From positions 1 through 64,000 of the forward strand of contig DAIRSI010000005.1 of assembly GCA_036804505.1 (NCBI GenBank): a stretch of DNA of 64,000 nt, read 5' to 3'. The stretch comes from Phocaeicola_A sp036804505 (GTDB lineage: Bacteria > Bacteroidota > Bacteroidia > Bacteroidales > Bacteroidaceae). Numbering within the stretch: the first letter of the stretch is position 1; every line of letters begins with the position of its first letter. A program made the position numbers and the translations under genes. Below, piece after piece: positions 53,272 through 62,707 of this stretch. The notes under the pieces are model-generated. The model saw only the letters and a list, made by a program, of their open reading frames with translations, searched no databases and was not told where the DNA came from.

Positions 53272-53897
53272 ACTCTTAATTTTTGATTGATTTCAGACAA
53301 CAGGCTCTTTTCCTTCTCTATAGCCCCAGCCTCCAATATATCGGCTTCGGACTGCATAGCCGCAGCATATTCCTTATCTTTTATCGAGCCCAGATTAATA
53401 CGGACATTCAGTATGGCACCCAACACGGCATTCCGAGCCGACATCATTGCCACACATGCATCGGTCACAGCATTACTGTTTCCCTTTCGGGCAGCTTCGG
53501 CAATCACATCCATCAAGGAAAAAGCATCCCGTGCAACCTGCATAGGCACTTCAGCCGCATATTTGGTAGCTTCTTGAATTGCCTCACTCCTTTTCTTTTT
53601 CTCTTCATCCGTTGCTTTAGGCATTTTAAAACAGGCAAAAACTCTGTCGTACGCATCGGAATCCTTGTCCACATCCGACACGAAGACTTCTTTATATCCG
53701 AGAGATTTCTCTGAGATAATCTGCATCAGACTGTCAAAATCTTCATACCCTTTTTTACCTATAGTCAACCCTGCAACCATAGCAGCCAAGGATGATGCTA
53801 TCGCTCCGTTCAATGCAGCTATGCTGCCACCACCCGGAACAGGATCTTTTCCAGCCACCTTATCCAGGAAATTCTTAACATCTAAATCTACTAACAT
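53268..53897 (-). CDS. fchA: formimidotetrahydrofolate cyclodeaminase
   Basis: A 209-residue cyclodeaminase that turns 5-formimino-THF into 5,10-methenyl-THF and ammonia. Motif KVAGKDPVPGGGSIAALNGAIASSLAAMVAGLT starts the helical domain seen in the C-terminal half of mammalian FTCD. Here it is a separate protein, paired with ftcD two genes upstream. It lies 8 bases after hutI and overlaps hutH by four. Confidence 0.93.
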   Translation of the reverse strand: MLVDLDVKNFLDKVAGKDPVPGGGSIAALNGAIASSLAAMVAGLTIGKKGYEDFDSLMQIISEKSLGYKEVFVSDVDKDSDAYDRVFACFKMPKATDEEKKKRSEAIQEATKYAAEVPMQVARDAFSLMDVIAEAARKGNSNAVTDACVAMMSARNAVLGAILNVRINLGSIKDKEYAAAMQSEADILEAGAIEKEKSLLSEINQKLRV

Positions 53898-53905
53898 ATA
53901 TACTT

Positions 53906-55153
53906 TTATTTATTGTTTTTACATTTTACTATTTTACCTGCTTTGATTGTCGTATTCACGCAATTCATTCCTATGTAGTATGGAAGAACATGATAATCAG
54001 GATAATCCAACAAAATCAGATCTGCTTGTTTCCCCACCTCTATACTACCCAGTTTTTCGGCTCTGCCTACTGCTGCCGCGCCATTAAGCGTCAATGCGGT
54101 AATGGTCTCCTCTATCGATAAACCCATATAAATACAGGCCAAATCAATAGTAAGCGGTATAGAGCCCGAGAAACAACTTCCGGGATTTAAATCGGTTGCA
54201 AGAGCTACAGCACAGCCGGCATCAATCATCTCTCGTCCACGTGCATAAGGTTCTTTCAAAGCAAAAGCCGTAAGAGGCAGCAACGTAGCTATTACACCCG
54301 AATCTGCCAATCTTCTGATACCCGTGTCGGATGCATGAAGCAAATGGTCGGCCGAAAGAGCATGGAGTTCGGCAGCCAATTCTGCCCCTCCCAACGAAAC
54401 GATTTCATCCGCATGAATCTTTAACCGATAACCCAAATCTTTTGCCTCCATCAAAAGCCTGCGCGACTGTTCTATGGAAAAGACTCCTTCTTCACAGAAA
54501 ACATCGCAACACTCGGCTAGGTTTTTTTCCCTGATTTCCGGAAGCATCTCTCTGATAAGAAAATCAATGTATTCCTCACTCCGTCCCTTATATTCTTCGG
54601 GAACAGCATGTGCTCCAAGAAAAGTCGGAACGATCTCAACGGGACAATCTTCAGTTTTATTCATCTTCTGCATGACCTCCAACTGCTTAATCTCGGTTTC
54701 CCTATCAAGTCCATACCCACTCTTCCCTTCCACGGTAGTGACACCCATCTCGCTCATCTTATGCACCAGTTCCATCGATTTTGCAAGCAAAGAATCGAAA
54801 TCCGAAACTCTTGTGGACTTTACCGTATTGACTATGCCTCCGCCTCGCTTCATGATAGACATATAACTGTCTCCTTGAAGTCTCCAGGAAAACTCCTCGG
54901 CACGCAATCCGCCAAAAACCAAATGAGAATGAGAGTCTATAAATCCGGGAAGAAGGCAGCATCCCCTACCGTCAATTTGAACACAATCCGGCTTATCCGG
55001 AATTCTTTCTTTCCCGACATAAGCAATAATGCCGTCACTGACAAAAACTGAAGCATGGTCCAAAATGAAAAGTTCAGACATCTCCGCTCCCTTTCTGGCC
55101 ATACTTCCCAACGGAGTAACCACCCGAACGTCAGATATAATCAAATCATTCAT
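53906..55153 (-). CDS. hutI: imidazolonepropionase
   Basis: HutI opens the ring of imidazolone propionate to form N-formimino-glutamate. The 415-residue amidohydrolase shows the metal motif LPGFIDSHSHLVFGGLRAEEF, GYGLDRETEIKQLEVM, LKIHADEIVSLGGAELAAEL, SADHLLHASD and LATDLNPGSC. Cytoplasmic. It follows ftcD by 11 bases and precedes fchA by 8. Confidence 0.95.
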   Translation of the reverse strand: MNDLIISDVRVVTPLGSMARKGAEMSELFILDHASVFVSDGIIAYVGKERIPDKPDCVQIDGRGCCLLPGFIDSHSHLVFGGLRAEEFSWRLQGDSYMSIMKRGGGIVNTVKSTRVSDFDSLLAKSMELVHKMSEMGVTTVEGKSGYGLDRETEIKQLEVMQKMNKTEDCPVEIVPTFLGAHAVPEEYKGRSEEYIDFLIREMLPEIREKNLAECCDVFCEEGVFSIEQSRRLLMEAKDLGYRLKIHADEIVSLGGAELAAELHALSADHLLHASDTGIRRLADSGVIATLLPLTAFALKEPYARGREMIDAGCAVALATDLNPGSCFSGSIPLTIDLACIYMGLSIEETITALTLNGAAAVGRAEKLGSIEVGKQADLILLDYPDYHVLPYYIGMNCVNTTIKAGKIVKCKNNK

Positions 55154-55164
55154 TCAGAAAGATA

Positions 55165-56070
55165 TTATTCTTGTAACAACCTGGCTTCCAAAACTTGATC
55201 CATGGAGAAATTCTCCAGGCCCAAATAATAAGATGCCGTATCGACCAAAGCCTCCATGGGGACGAGTCCGACAATCTCACTACCAACTATGCTCACCCCA
55301 TAACGTCGGGCTTCAATGCGCACAAGTTCAAAAGCCCTGTAAAGTGCTGTATGGGTATAATCGGTCATATTGATGGAAACCTGAGTGATACCCCTATCTT
55401 TCAAATCAACTCCCATGGCTTTGCAGTAACGAAGACCTCCTCCTATGAAACGAATTTTCTTTGCAATGCCCTGAGCGATATCCAGATTGGAAGTATTCAA
55501 ATTGATATTGAAAGCCACAAGCGGCATACGCGCGCCTATTGCGACAGTTCCTGCTGTAGGATGTCGTTCGGCCGGACCATAATCGGGTTTCCATTCCGGC
55601 AATTTGATTTTTTCAGCCATTCCTTCAAACTCACCTTTTCTAATAGATGCCAGGTTTTCCCTATGAGGGGCCCTTGCTGATTTTTCATATAAGAAAACCG
55701 GAAGATTATACATATCTGCAACTTGTGTTCCCACTTCTTTGGACAACTCTATAGCTTCATCCATCGTCACATTCTTAATCGGGATGAAAGGTATGACATC
55801 CACAGCTCCCATACGAGGATGCTGCCCCTGATGGTGATTCAGGTCAATTATCCTAACAGCAATACCAACTGCCTCAATAATCGCTTCACGCAACGGCTCC
55901 GGTTCTCCAACCAACGTAACGACGAGACGGTTATGATTTACATCATTACTATAATCAAGAAGTTTCACACCCTCTTTTGCCCTAAAAGCAGACACAATCT
56001 GATCAATCTTATTCATGTCGCGTCCTTCACTGAAATTAGGAACGCATTCAACTATTTTATTCCAATTCAT
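55165..56070 (-). CDS. ftcD: glutamate formimidoyltransferase
   Basis: A 301-residue transferase that moves the formimino group of formiminoglutamate to THF, giving glutamate. Motifs: ECVPNFSEGRDM, NRLVVTLVGEP, the catalytic-His region NHHQGQHPRMGAVDVIPFIP, and GLVPMEALVDTASYYL. It equals the N-terminal half of mammalian FTCD. It lies 13 bases after hutU. Confidence 0.94.
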   Translation of the reverse strand: MNWNKIVECVPNFSEGRDMNKIDQIVSAFRAKEGVKLLDYSNDVNHNRLVVTLVGEPEPLREAIIEAVGIAVRIIDLNHHQGQHPRMGAVDVIPFIPIKNVTMDEAIELSKEVGTQVADMYNLPVFLYEKSARAPHRENLASIRKGEFEGMAEKIKLPEWKPDYGPAERHPTAGTVAIGARMPLVAFNINLNTSNLDIAQGIAKKIRFIGGGLRYCKAMGVDLKDRGITQVSINMTDYTHTALYRAFELVRIEARRYGVSIVGSEIVGLVPMEALVDTASYYLGLENFSMDQVLEARLLQE

Positions 56071-56083
56071 TCTGTAAATTCTA

Positions 56084-58069
56084 TTATTTGTTAATCAACT
56101 TATTTATTATTTCATCATCAGCCACAAAAGGTATCGTGATGTGATAGGTATCATCATAGGCAGCATTGAATGCAACACTGGTCTCCATGGCATGTTCGTT
56201 ACGTGCCCAGGAACGACGAGCTACTCCGCTCATCACATCCCAGGTCATAGCCGAGCGGAGAATTTCATCCACACGGTTGCTGCCGTCACAAACCATACCA
56301 AAACCGCCGTTAATTGCCTTTCCTATACCGACACCCCCTCCGTTATGCAAGGCCACGAGGCTCATTCCCCTCGCGCAATTGCCGGCAAAACACTGCACAG
56401 CCATATCAGCCATCACGTTGCTTCCGTCTTTAATATTGGATGTTTCACGGAACGGAGAATCCGTACCACTGACGTCATGATGGTCTCGTCCCAACATAAT
56501 AGGCCCTACTTCTCCTCTCCTGACCATTTCATTGAAGCGCAAAGCAATCTTTAGACGACCCTCCGCATCCTGATAAAGGATACGTGCCTGGGTACCTACC
56601 ACCAAATGGTTCTTCTCTGCATCCCGAATCCAGTTATAGTTATCCAGATCCTGCCCCCGCCTATGAACATCGATACAGTCCATAGCAGCCTGATCCGTCT
56701 TTATCAAATCTTCGTGCCGACCGCTCAGACAAACCCAACGGAAAGGACCGTAACCATAATCAAACAATTGGGGTCCCATGATGTCTTCCACGTAACTTGG
56801 CCAAATAAAACCGTCTTTCTCATCAATGCCGTTGCGTGATATTTCTTTTACACCGGCGTCATAAATGGCTTTCATGAAGGAATTTCCATAGTCAAAGAAA
56901 TATGTACCGCGAGCTACGAGCTTTTTAATAATATCAAAATGACGTTTCAAGGATTTGTCTACCAACACGCAAAAATCTTCCGGTGATTCATGAAGCATTT
57001 TGGTTCTCTCCTCAAATGTCAACTGCACAGGACAATAACCACCTTCATAAACAGCATGACAGGAGGTTTGGTCGGAAAGCAATTCTATTTTTTCATTATG
57101 ATCATATCCATATTCCAACAAGTCGACCACATTTCCATTGTAAGCAACGGAACACGGCTCTTTACGATCCATCGCTTCCCTGGCTATTCTGAAAGCTTCC
57201 CCCTTGTCTGTCATGATATGTTTTACCCATCCCTGGTCATGCCGGGTCTTGATACGGGAAATATCAACTTCCGCAATGATACATGCAGCACCGGCAATTT
57301 CCGCCGCCTTGGGCTGTGCACCGCTCATACCTCCCAAGCCGGAAGATACGAACAAATGCCCGCGTAAATCCCCATGTTGCGGTATTCCCAATTTCAAACG
57401 TCCGGCATTCAACAGTGTATTGAATGTTCCATGAACAATTCCCTGCGGACCGATGTACATCCATCCTCCTGCAGTCATCTGCCCGTAGTTGGCTACACCC
57501 ATCTGCATAGCTGTATGCCAATCCTTCTGATTATCGAACATGCCAACCATCATGGCATTGGTTATGATTACGCGAGGGGCATCGGGACGTGAACGGAACA
57601 AACCTAATGGATGCCCGGATTCTACAACCAAAGTCTGATCCTGCGTCAATTCTTCCAGATATTTTTTGATAAGGCGGTATTGCATCCAGTTCTGACAAAC
57701 CTGTCCTGTTTCGCCATAGGTGACGAGTTCATAAGGATACAAAGCGCAATCAAAGCATAAGTTATTATCAATCATTACCTGAAAAGCTTTTCCTTCGATA
57801 CATTTTCCTTTGTAGTCGTCTATAGGTTTAGCTTTCAAGTCACCTTGCGGGCGAAATCTGTAACCATAAATTCTCCCCCGGGTCTTTAATTCTTCCAAAA
57901 ATTCAGGAGCCAATCGGGTATGAAACTCACGAGGAATATAGCGAAGAGCATTTTTCAATGCAGTAACCGTTTGAGATGGTGTTAGTGTGAACCCACGGTC
58001 CGGAGCTCTCCGAATACCTTCCACAAATTCAGGATATTCAGGCAAAATACTATCTAGAGCAATATTCAT
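56084..58069 (-). CDS. hutU: urocanate hydratase, long form
   Basis: HutU hydrates urocanate to imidazolone propionate using NAD. With the start at 58069 (MNIALDSILPEYPEF) it has 661 residues, near the mammalian enzyme (about 676) and longer than the usual bacterial HutU (about 555). Motifs: SGLGGMSGAQPKAAEIAG, the NAD site AMMVGMFDNQKDW, HNGGGVGIGKAINGGFGMV, and RSAMTWDVMSGVARRSWAR. First gene of the hut operon, with a candidate operator just upstream. Confidence 0.95.
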   Translation of the reverse strand: MNIALDSILPEYPEFVEGIRRAPDRGFTLTPSQTVTALKNALRYIPREFHTRLAPEFLEELKTRGRIYGYRFRPQGDLKAKPIDDYKGKCIEGKAFQVMIDNNLCFDCALYPYELVTYGETGQVCQNWMQYRLIKKYLEELTQDQTLVVESGHPLGLFRSRPDAPRVIITNAMMVGMFDNQKDWHTAMQMGVANYGQMTAGGWMYIGPQGIVHGTFNTLLNAGRLKLGIPQHGDLRGHLFVSSGLGGMSGAQPKAAEIAGAACIIAEVDISRIKTRHDQGWVKHIMTDKGEAFRIAREAMDRKEPCSVAYNGNVVDLLEYGYDHNEKIELLSDQTSCHAVYEGGYCPVQLTFEERTKMLHESPEDFCVLVDKSLKRHFDIIKKLVARGTYFFDYGNSFMKAIYDAGVKEISRNGIDEKDGFIWPSYVEDIMGPQLFDYGYGPFRWVCLSGRHEDLIKTDQAAMDCIDVHRRGQDLDNYNWIRDAEKNHLVVGTQARILYQDAEGRLKIALRFNEMVRRGEVGPIMLGRDHHDVSGTDSPFRETSNIKDGSNVMADMAVQCFAGNCARGMSLVALHNGGGVGIGKAINGGFGMVCDGSNRVDEILRSAMTWDVMSGVARRSWARNEHAMETSVAFNAAYDDTYHITIPFVADDEIINKLINK

Positions 58070-58092
58070 ATAAAATAGATTTAAAGGTAGCA

Positions 58093-58112
58093 AACTGTCA
58101 TTATCGACAGTT
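58093..58112. promoter_or_regulatory. inverted repeat before hutU, candidate operator
   Basis: AACTGTC (58093-58099) and GACAGTT (58106-58112) are perfect inverted repeats with 6 bases between them, 24 bases before the hutU start. The position fits a repressor or activator site, or a 5' RNA hairpin. No regulator gene is adjacent. Confidence 0.4.
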
Positions 58113-58279
58113 CATTTCGTGTGCAATTTAGCTAATTCTAATGAATATCCAAAAAATATTCATAGAAAAAATATCAAATTGTTTAATTTAGCCTCAAAAG
58201 AAACATTTTATTCACAACTGGTAACAAAATCATGGAAAAACTTATCTTTTATTCATGATATTTATTATGAAAAAAACAG

Positions 58280-58287
58280 TAACTTTG
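58280..58287 (+). promoter_or_regulatory. -7 box for the DUF1460 gene
   Basis: TAACTTTG matches TAnnTTTG, 35 bases before the chosen start, and excludes the longer frame beginning at 58119. Confidence 0.6.
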
Positions 58288-58322
58288 CACTCGTTTTTAA
58301 TAGAAAAAAGGAGAATAAATAT

Positions 58323-59198
58323 ATGAATATCTTAAAGTCAGTTTGTCTTGCAACTACTCTATTATCATGCCCGAACATTCCTGCGCAAAATACCCGGAAC
58401 GTATATTATCAAAGAAGTGACAGTACGAAAGTACTCCGTCTGATTAACGACATGAACAAGCTAAAGCGGACGGACGAAAAAATCTTTTGCGCCGCTTTCG
58501 AAATGCAAGGTGCACCCTACGGCGGCATCGGAGTAAGAACTCCGGGAGAAGAATGTCTGGTTGTAAATTTCCAGAAAATGGATTGCATCACCTATGTAGA
58601 AAATGTATTGGCATTGGTGTGGGCACAAAATAAAGAAACAAAGAATCCCAGCAATAATCCTTTCGCGACTTTCTGCAATTCACTGCAGAATCTGAGATAC
58701 CGTAACGGTAATCTCACGGACTACACTTCGAGGTTGCATTACATCACACAATGGATAGCCGATCCGGCAAAGAACTCATTGATATACGAAGCCGGAGGCC
58801 CTTCCTTTACCGCCAGACAGAAAATAGACATTCACTATATGTCATCTCATCTCAAAGAATATCCAGAATTGAGAAGAAACGTCAATTTCCAAAAGATTAT
58901 CCGCAATCAGGAGAAGCAGGCCAGCGGAAAAACTATTTTCTACATTCCGAAAGCATCCTTGAAAGGCAGTCAGCAAGAATTGGGAATTAAAAACGGCGAT
59001 ATCATTGCATTCGTGACATCAAAGGACGGACTGGATTGCTCACATATAGGCTTCGCAATTTGGATTGACGGAAAATTGCATCTGATGCACGCATCTTCCT
59101 ATCGCAAGAAAGTGCTTATAGACAATCGTTCACTGTACGAGTACATGTTGAACAAAAGACAGCAATTGGGAATAAGAATTTTCAGGTTGAAAATATAA
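58323..59198 (+). CDS. DUF1460 amidase-like protein
   Basis: An exported protein of 291 residues (signal peptide ending near AQN). The DUF1460 fold is related to NlpC/P60 and amidase-type Cys peptidases. The candidate catalytic Cys is in MDCITYVENVLAL, and His in DCSHIGFAIWIDG or LMHASSY. GGIGVRTPGEECLVVN is typical. Family members are classed as N-acetylmuramoyl-L-alanine amidase-like. It probably acts on peptidoglycan or its fragments in the periplasm. It converges on the NlpC/P60 gene, 7 bases away. Confidence 0.82.
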   Translation: MNILKSVCLATTLLSCPNIPAQNTRNVYYQRSDSTKVLRLINDMNKLKRTDEKIFCAAFEMQGAPYGGIGVRTPGEECLVVNFQKMDCITYVENVLALVWAQNKETKNPSNNPFATFCNSLQNLRYRNGNLTDYTSRLHYITQWIADPAKNSLIYEAGGPSFTARQKIDIHYMSSHLKEYPELRRNVNFQKIIRNQEKQASGKTIFYIPKASLKGSQQELGIKNGDIIAFVTSKDGLDCSHIGFAIWIDGKLHLMHASSYRKKVLIDNRSLYEYMLNKRQQLGIRIFRLKI

Positions 59199-59205
59199 AG
59201 AAAAA

Positions 59206-59763
59206 CTACAAATTGTCTCCGTTCCCGATTACGCGTCGGGCACCGACATATCGTTTGGAGAAATAAGATGAAGTTCTGCAGTCATCAATGACAATTCCTC
59301 TACGATTGCTTGCATGAATGAAACGGAACTGGTTATTTGTCTTGTCGACATCATAAACGATGCCCACATGGCCGATACCGCGTGAACGGCTTCCTTTAAA
59401 AAACACCAAGTCACCTTTTTGAAGATTATCACGTGAAACGGATATTCCTTGATTGTATTGGCTGGAAGAAGAGGCATTCAGCTGAATACCGACGTTTTGA
59501 AATACATAATGAGTGAAGCCGGAACAGTCAAAAGCACTGGGGCCTTTGCAACCGCTTCTATAACGAGTACCGATAAATTTTTGTGAATAATCCAAAAGCT
59601 GATCTACCATATCTGAAGACTTTGTATTGTTTTCCTCCATTACAGATACACTATAAGGTCCTATATAAGGCAATTTTTCAGGCACTTTGAGAACCTGTGC
59701 ATGAAGAGACTGCAAGCAAAATGCAGCCATGGAGAGTAACAATATCTTCTTGATAACTTTCAT
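59206..59763 (-). CDS. NlpC/P60 cell-wall peptidase
   Basis: An exported 185-residue Cys peptidase; the signal ends near LHAQ. The catalytic Cys is in AFDCSGFTHYVF, His in IGHVGIVYDVD, and a third polar residue in FIHASNRRG. Such enzymes cut peptide stems of murein (usually gamma-D-Glu to diamino acid). The start at 59763 (MKVIKKILLLS) gives a clean signal peptide, unlike the longer frame from 59817. It follows the PBP1A gene but is separated by a terminator. Confidence 0.9.
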   Translation of the reverse strand: MKVIKKILLLSMAAFCLQSLHAQVLKVPEKLPYIGPYSVSVMEENNTKSSDMVDQLLDYSQKFIGTRYRSGCKGPSAFDCSGFTHYVFQNVGIQLNASSSSQYNQGISVSRDNLQKGDLVFFKGSRSRGIGHVGIVYDVDKTNNQFRFIHASNRRGIVIDDCRTSSYFSKRYVGARRVIGNGDNL

Positions 59764-59810
59764 TAAAACGATAAATTCTTTTTGGTTTGAAATAAAATCT
59801 TCGTAAATAT

Positions 59811-59851
59811 AAAACAAAAGCAGGAACCGACCAAGTCCCTGCTTTTGTTTT
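59811..59851 (-). terminator. terminator of the PBP1A gene
   Basis: AAAACAAAAGCAGG (59811-59824) pairs with CCTGCTTTTGTTTT (59838-59851), a 14-bp stem whose minus-strand end is T-rich. It lies 23 bases after the PBP1A stop. Confidence 0.78.
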
Positions 59852-59874
59852 TATAGTATATTATAATTTTTTTA

Positions 59875-62322
59875 CTATAAGTTTACTCCTTCACCTTCTT
59901 CTTTTTCCTTCGGTTCTGTTACCGGAAGATTATTCAAATCAATGTCTTCAGGATCATTGCCCAAACTATCCAGACTCAGTGACAAAGAATCAGAATCATT
60001 GCTGTAAACCCTTCCCCGGCAATTATAATCCCGCTCTATCTTCATCTTCGGTTGAGTCGGGAATTTGCCTTTATACCTTGCAAATGAAGGGTCCTTCAGA
60101 ACCTTTTCCATGAAATAAGCAAATATAGGCAAAGCCGTGCGGCTTCCTTGTCCAAGGGCTCCTGTACGGAAATGGATGCTTCGATGTTCTCCGCCTACCC
60201 AGGCTCCACCTACCAAATGAGGTGTGCAACCTACGTACCAGGCATCAGAGTGATTGGATGAAGTACCGGTCTTTCCACCGAAATCAGTATCATAATGGAA
60301 TAAGTCATATCCCCAAAGAGCCTGAGAGGTTCCACCCGGTTCGGTGAGACCGCCCTTCAGCATTTCCGTCATCAGGAAAGCGGATTCATAAGGGATGGCC
60401 TGAACGGAAACCGGTTTCTTTTCGTATACCACCTTTCCGTCTTTATCTACAATCTTTGTAACCAGAATCGGGTCATGCATCTTGCCTTCATTGATAACCG
60501 TCGTATAGGAATTTACTAATTCAAGCAAGGAAACGTCGGAAGCTCCCAAGCTTAATGCAGGGGTTTCTTCCAGCGGAGTAGTAATACCCATCCTGCGGGC
60601 AGTTACTGCAATATTATGAATTCCGACTTCTTGTCCCAAACTTACAGCCACCGTATTAATAGACTGTGCAAAAGCGGCTTTCAGTGAATAGAAACGTCCG
60701 GTTGCTCCTCCATTGGCATTATGCGGCATCCAGTCCACTTCCTTGCCCTTGTCCATGACTTTGATGCTGATGAAATGATCTTGTCTTTCATCACAAGGAG
60801 ACAAGCCCTGATTCATGGCCTCTGTATACACAAAGAGCTTGAATGTGGAGCCGGGTTGTCTTTTTGAAGTAACCTTGTCATACTTCCATGACTGGAAACT
60901 GATATCTCCAACCCAAGCCTTCACATATCCGGTTTCGGGTTCCATAGCCACAAATCCGCAATGCATGAAACGTTCCATATAACGAATGGAATCCATGGTG
61001 CTGATAGTTGTATCTTTCAATCCCAACTTATAGTCGAACACTTTCAAGCGGTGAGGCTTGTTCAAATAGTAAGTGATGGAATCTTCTCGATTTTCAAATT
61101 TTTGCTTCAGTATCTTATAAGCAATGGTACGTTTGGACAAATCTTCTATGAAGTTCGGAATCTCGTCACCATTCTTGTCACGCCAAGGATTCTGTCCTCT
61201 CCAATGATTGTCGAAATTCCTTTGAATGACACGCATCTGCTTGTCGGCTGCCTCCTCGGCATACTTTTGCATCTTCGTATCGATCGTCGTATAGATTTTC
61301 AGACCGGCACTATACAGGTCTATGCCATTTTCCTTACACCAGCCGGAAAGATAATCGGCTACAGCCTCTCTAAAATACAAAGCCTGTCCATCATAATTAT
61401 TCTCAACGGCATAGTTCAGTTTGATAGGTATAGCCTTCAATGAATCACATTCTTTTCTTGTGATGACCTTATGACCGCACAGATTGTCCAGCACCACGTT
61501 GCGGCGGCGCAAACTGTTCTTCGGATTCAGACGCGGATTGTAGTAGGATGTTGCCTTCAAAAGCCCCACAAGCACAGCAGACTGTTCGTAAGTTAAATCG
61601 GCCGGCTTTGCATGGAAATAAGTCATTGCCGCCGTTTTGATTCCATAGGCATTGCTTCCGAAATCGACCGTGTTGAGATACATGGTAAGAATTTCCTGTT
61701 TGGTGTAGAACATTTCAATTTTCACGGCAGTAATCCATTCCTTGGACTTCATGATAACAATCTTCAGTCCAGGAATCATGCCTAGAAGTCCGGTAGAATA
61801 TTGGGAACGCACCTTAAACATGTTTTTTACCAGCTGCTGGGTAATGGTACTTGCACCTCGGGCATCCCCCTTGGCCATATCCTTTGCCGCTGCAAACAAG
61901 CCTTGGAAATCAATTCCAAAATGATGATAAAAGCGTTCATCCTCGGTAGTAATCAATGTATTGATCATTTTAGGAGAAACCTCATCGAGAGTTACAGGCG
62001 AACGGTTTTCTTTGAAATATTTGCCAATCAGCTTGTTATCGGCACTATATATTTCAGACGCAACCGGCTGCTCAGGATTATGAATGGCCGACATGCTCGG
62101 AGATTTTCCGAAAAGCCAGAATATATTATTGTCCACCATTATCAAATACAAGAAAAATACCGCGATAAAAGTCAGGAAAGAGGCAGTAAGCTTTGTGTAC
62201 CAATGTGTTCCTTGGTAAAAATGCTTATACCATATCCAGAATGAATGCCACCACGAACCTATTTTAGAAAAAAGACATAGAGTTTTATCCTTCAAACTCT
62301 TTTTTGATTTCTTTTCTACCAT
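59875..62322 (-). CDS. penicillin-binding protein 1A (bifunctional)
   Basis: An 815-residue class A PBP that polymerises and cross-links peptidoglycan. A basic cytoplasmic N-terminus precedes one membrane helix (about residues 45-65). The glycosyltransferase (about 95-290) has the catalytic Glu in ITTEDERFYHHFG, and GASTITQQLVKN. The transpeptidase has S-x-x-K in RQPGSTFKLFVY, SxN in FAQSINTVAVSLG and KTGTSSNHSD near residue 681. The C-terminal tail is acidic and Ser/Asp-rich, and normal in this group. Divergent from rpoD. Confidence 0.95.
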   Translation of the reverse strand: MVEKKSKKSLKDKTLCLFSKIGSWWHSFWIWYKHFYQGTHWYTKLTASFLTFIAVFFLYLIMVDNNIFWLFGKSPSMSAIHNPEQPVASEIYSADNKLIGKYFKENRSPVTLDEVSPKMINTLITTEDERFYHHFGIDFQGLFAAAKDMAKGDARGASTITQQLVKNMFKVRSQYSTGLLGMIPGLKIVIMKSKEWITAVKIEMFYTKQEILTMYLNTVDFGSNAYGIKTAAMTYFHAKPADLTYEQSAVLVGLLKATSYYNPRLNPKNSLRRRNVVLDNLCGHKVITRKECDSLKAIPIKLNYAVENNYDGQALYFREAVADYLSGWCKENGIDLYSAGLKIYTTIDTKMQKYAEEAADKQMRVIQRNFDNHWRGQNPWRDKNGDEIPNFIEDLSKRTIAYKILKQKFENREDSITYYLNKPHRLKVFDYKLGLKDTTISTMDSIRYMERFMHCGFVAMEPETGYVKAWVGDISFQSWKYDKVTSKRQPGSTFKLFVYTEAMNQGLSPCDERQDHFISIKVMDKGKEVDWMPHNANGGATGRFYSLKAAFAQSINTVAVSLGQEVGIHNIAVTARRMGITTPLEETPALSLGASDVSLLELVNSYTTVINEGKMHDPILVTKIVDKDGKVVYEKKPVSVQAIPYESAFLMTEMLKGGLTEPGGTSQALWGYDLFHYDTDFGGKTGTSSNHSDAWYVGCTPHLVGGAWVGGEHRSIHFRTGALGQGSRTALPIFAYFMEKVLKDPSFARYKGKFPTQPKMKIERDYNCRGRVYSNDSDSLSLSLDSLGNDPEDIDLNNLPVTEPKEKEEGEGVNL

Positions 62323-62350
62323 ATTATATTGGTTATAATTATTTCCGCCA

Positions 62351-62358
62351 CAAAATTA
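62351..62358 (-). promoter_or_regulatory. -7 box for the PBP1A gene
   Basis: TAATTTTG on the minus strand matches TAnnTTTG, 29 bases before the start codon. Confidence 0.55.
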
Positions 62359-62539
62359 CAAAGTAGTTTGGTTTTAACCATATAATATCCCTTTTTTTAC
62401 AAAAAAATAAAACAAATTCTTTTTTGTCTGCTACTTTAACAGATCCAAGACCAATAACTTGTTTTTTATCCATACTTTTTTATTCTGTTTTTTAATCAAC
62501 TTTTAGCATTAAAAATTTCATTATCAGGAATAAAAGCAT

Positions 62540-62547
62540 TACATTTG
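62540..62547 (+). promoter_or_regulatory. -7 box for rpoD
   Basis: TACATTTG matches TAnnTTTG, 160 bases before the rpoD start; it implies a long 5' leader of about 150 bases. Confidence 0.6.
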
Positions 62548-62707
62548 CACGTTTAATCGCACTATTTAATTTAAAAGTGCGAAAAGCAAAAAATAAACTT
62601 TAAAGTTGTTGGTTAAACTGACAAAAACGGTTGAATCGGCACACTTTTTGCAAGAAATAAGTATATTAGTTTTTTGATAATTTACAATATTCTACGAAGT
62701 AATAGCA

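Larger units (their letters stand above)
62323..62707. other. divergent control region between PBP1A and rpoD
   Basis: A 385-base AT-rich gap with no gene. It holds a -7 box for each direction, and the hairpin TCGCACT / AGTGCGA (62557-62563 and 62576-62582) near the predicted 5' end of the rpoD mRNA. Nothing else is recognised between 62360 and 62530. Confidence 0.6.
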
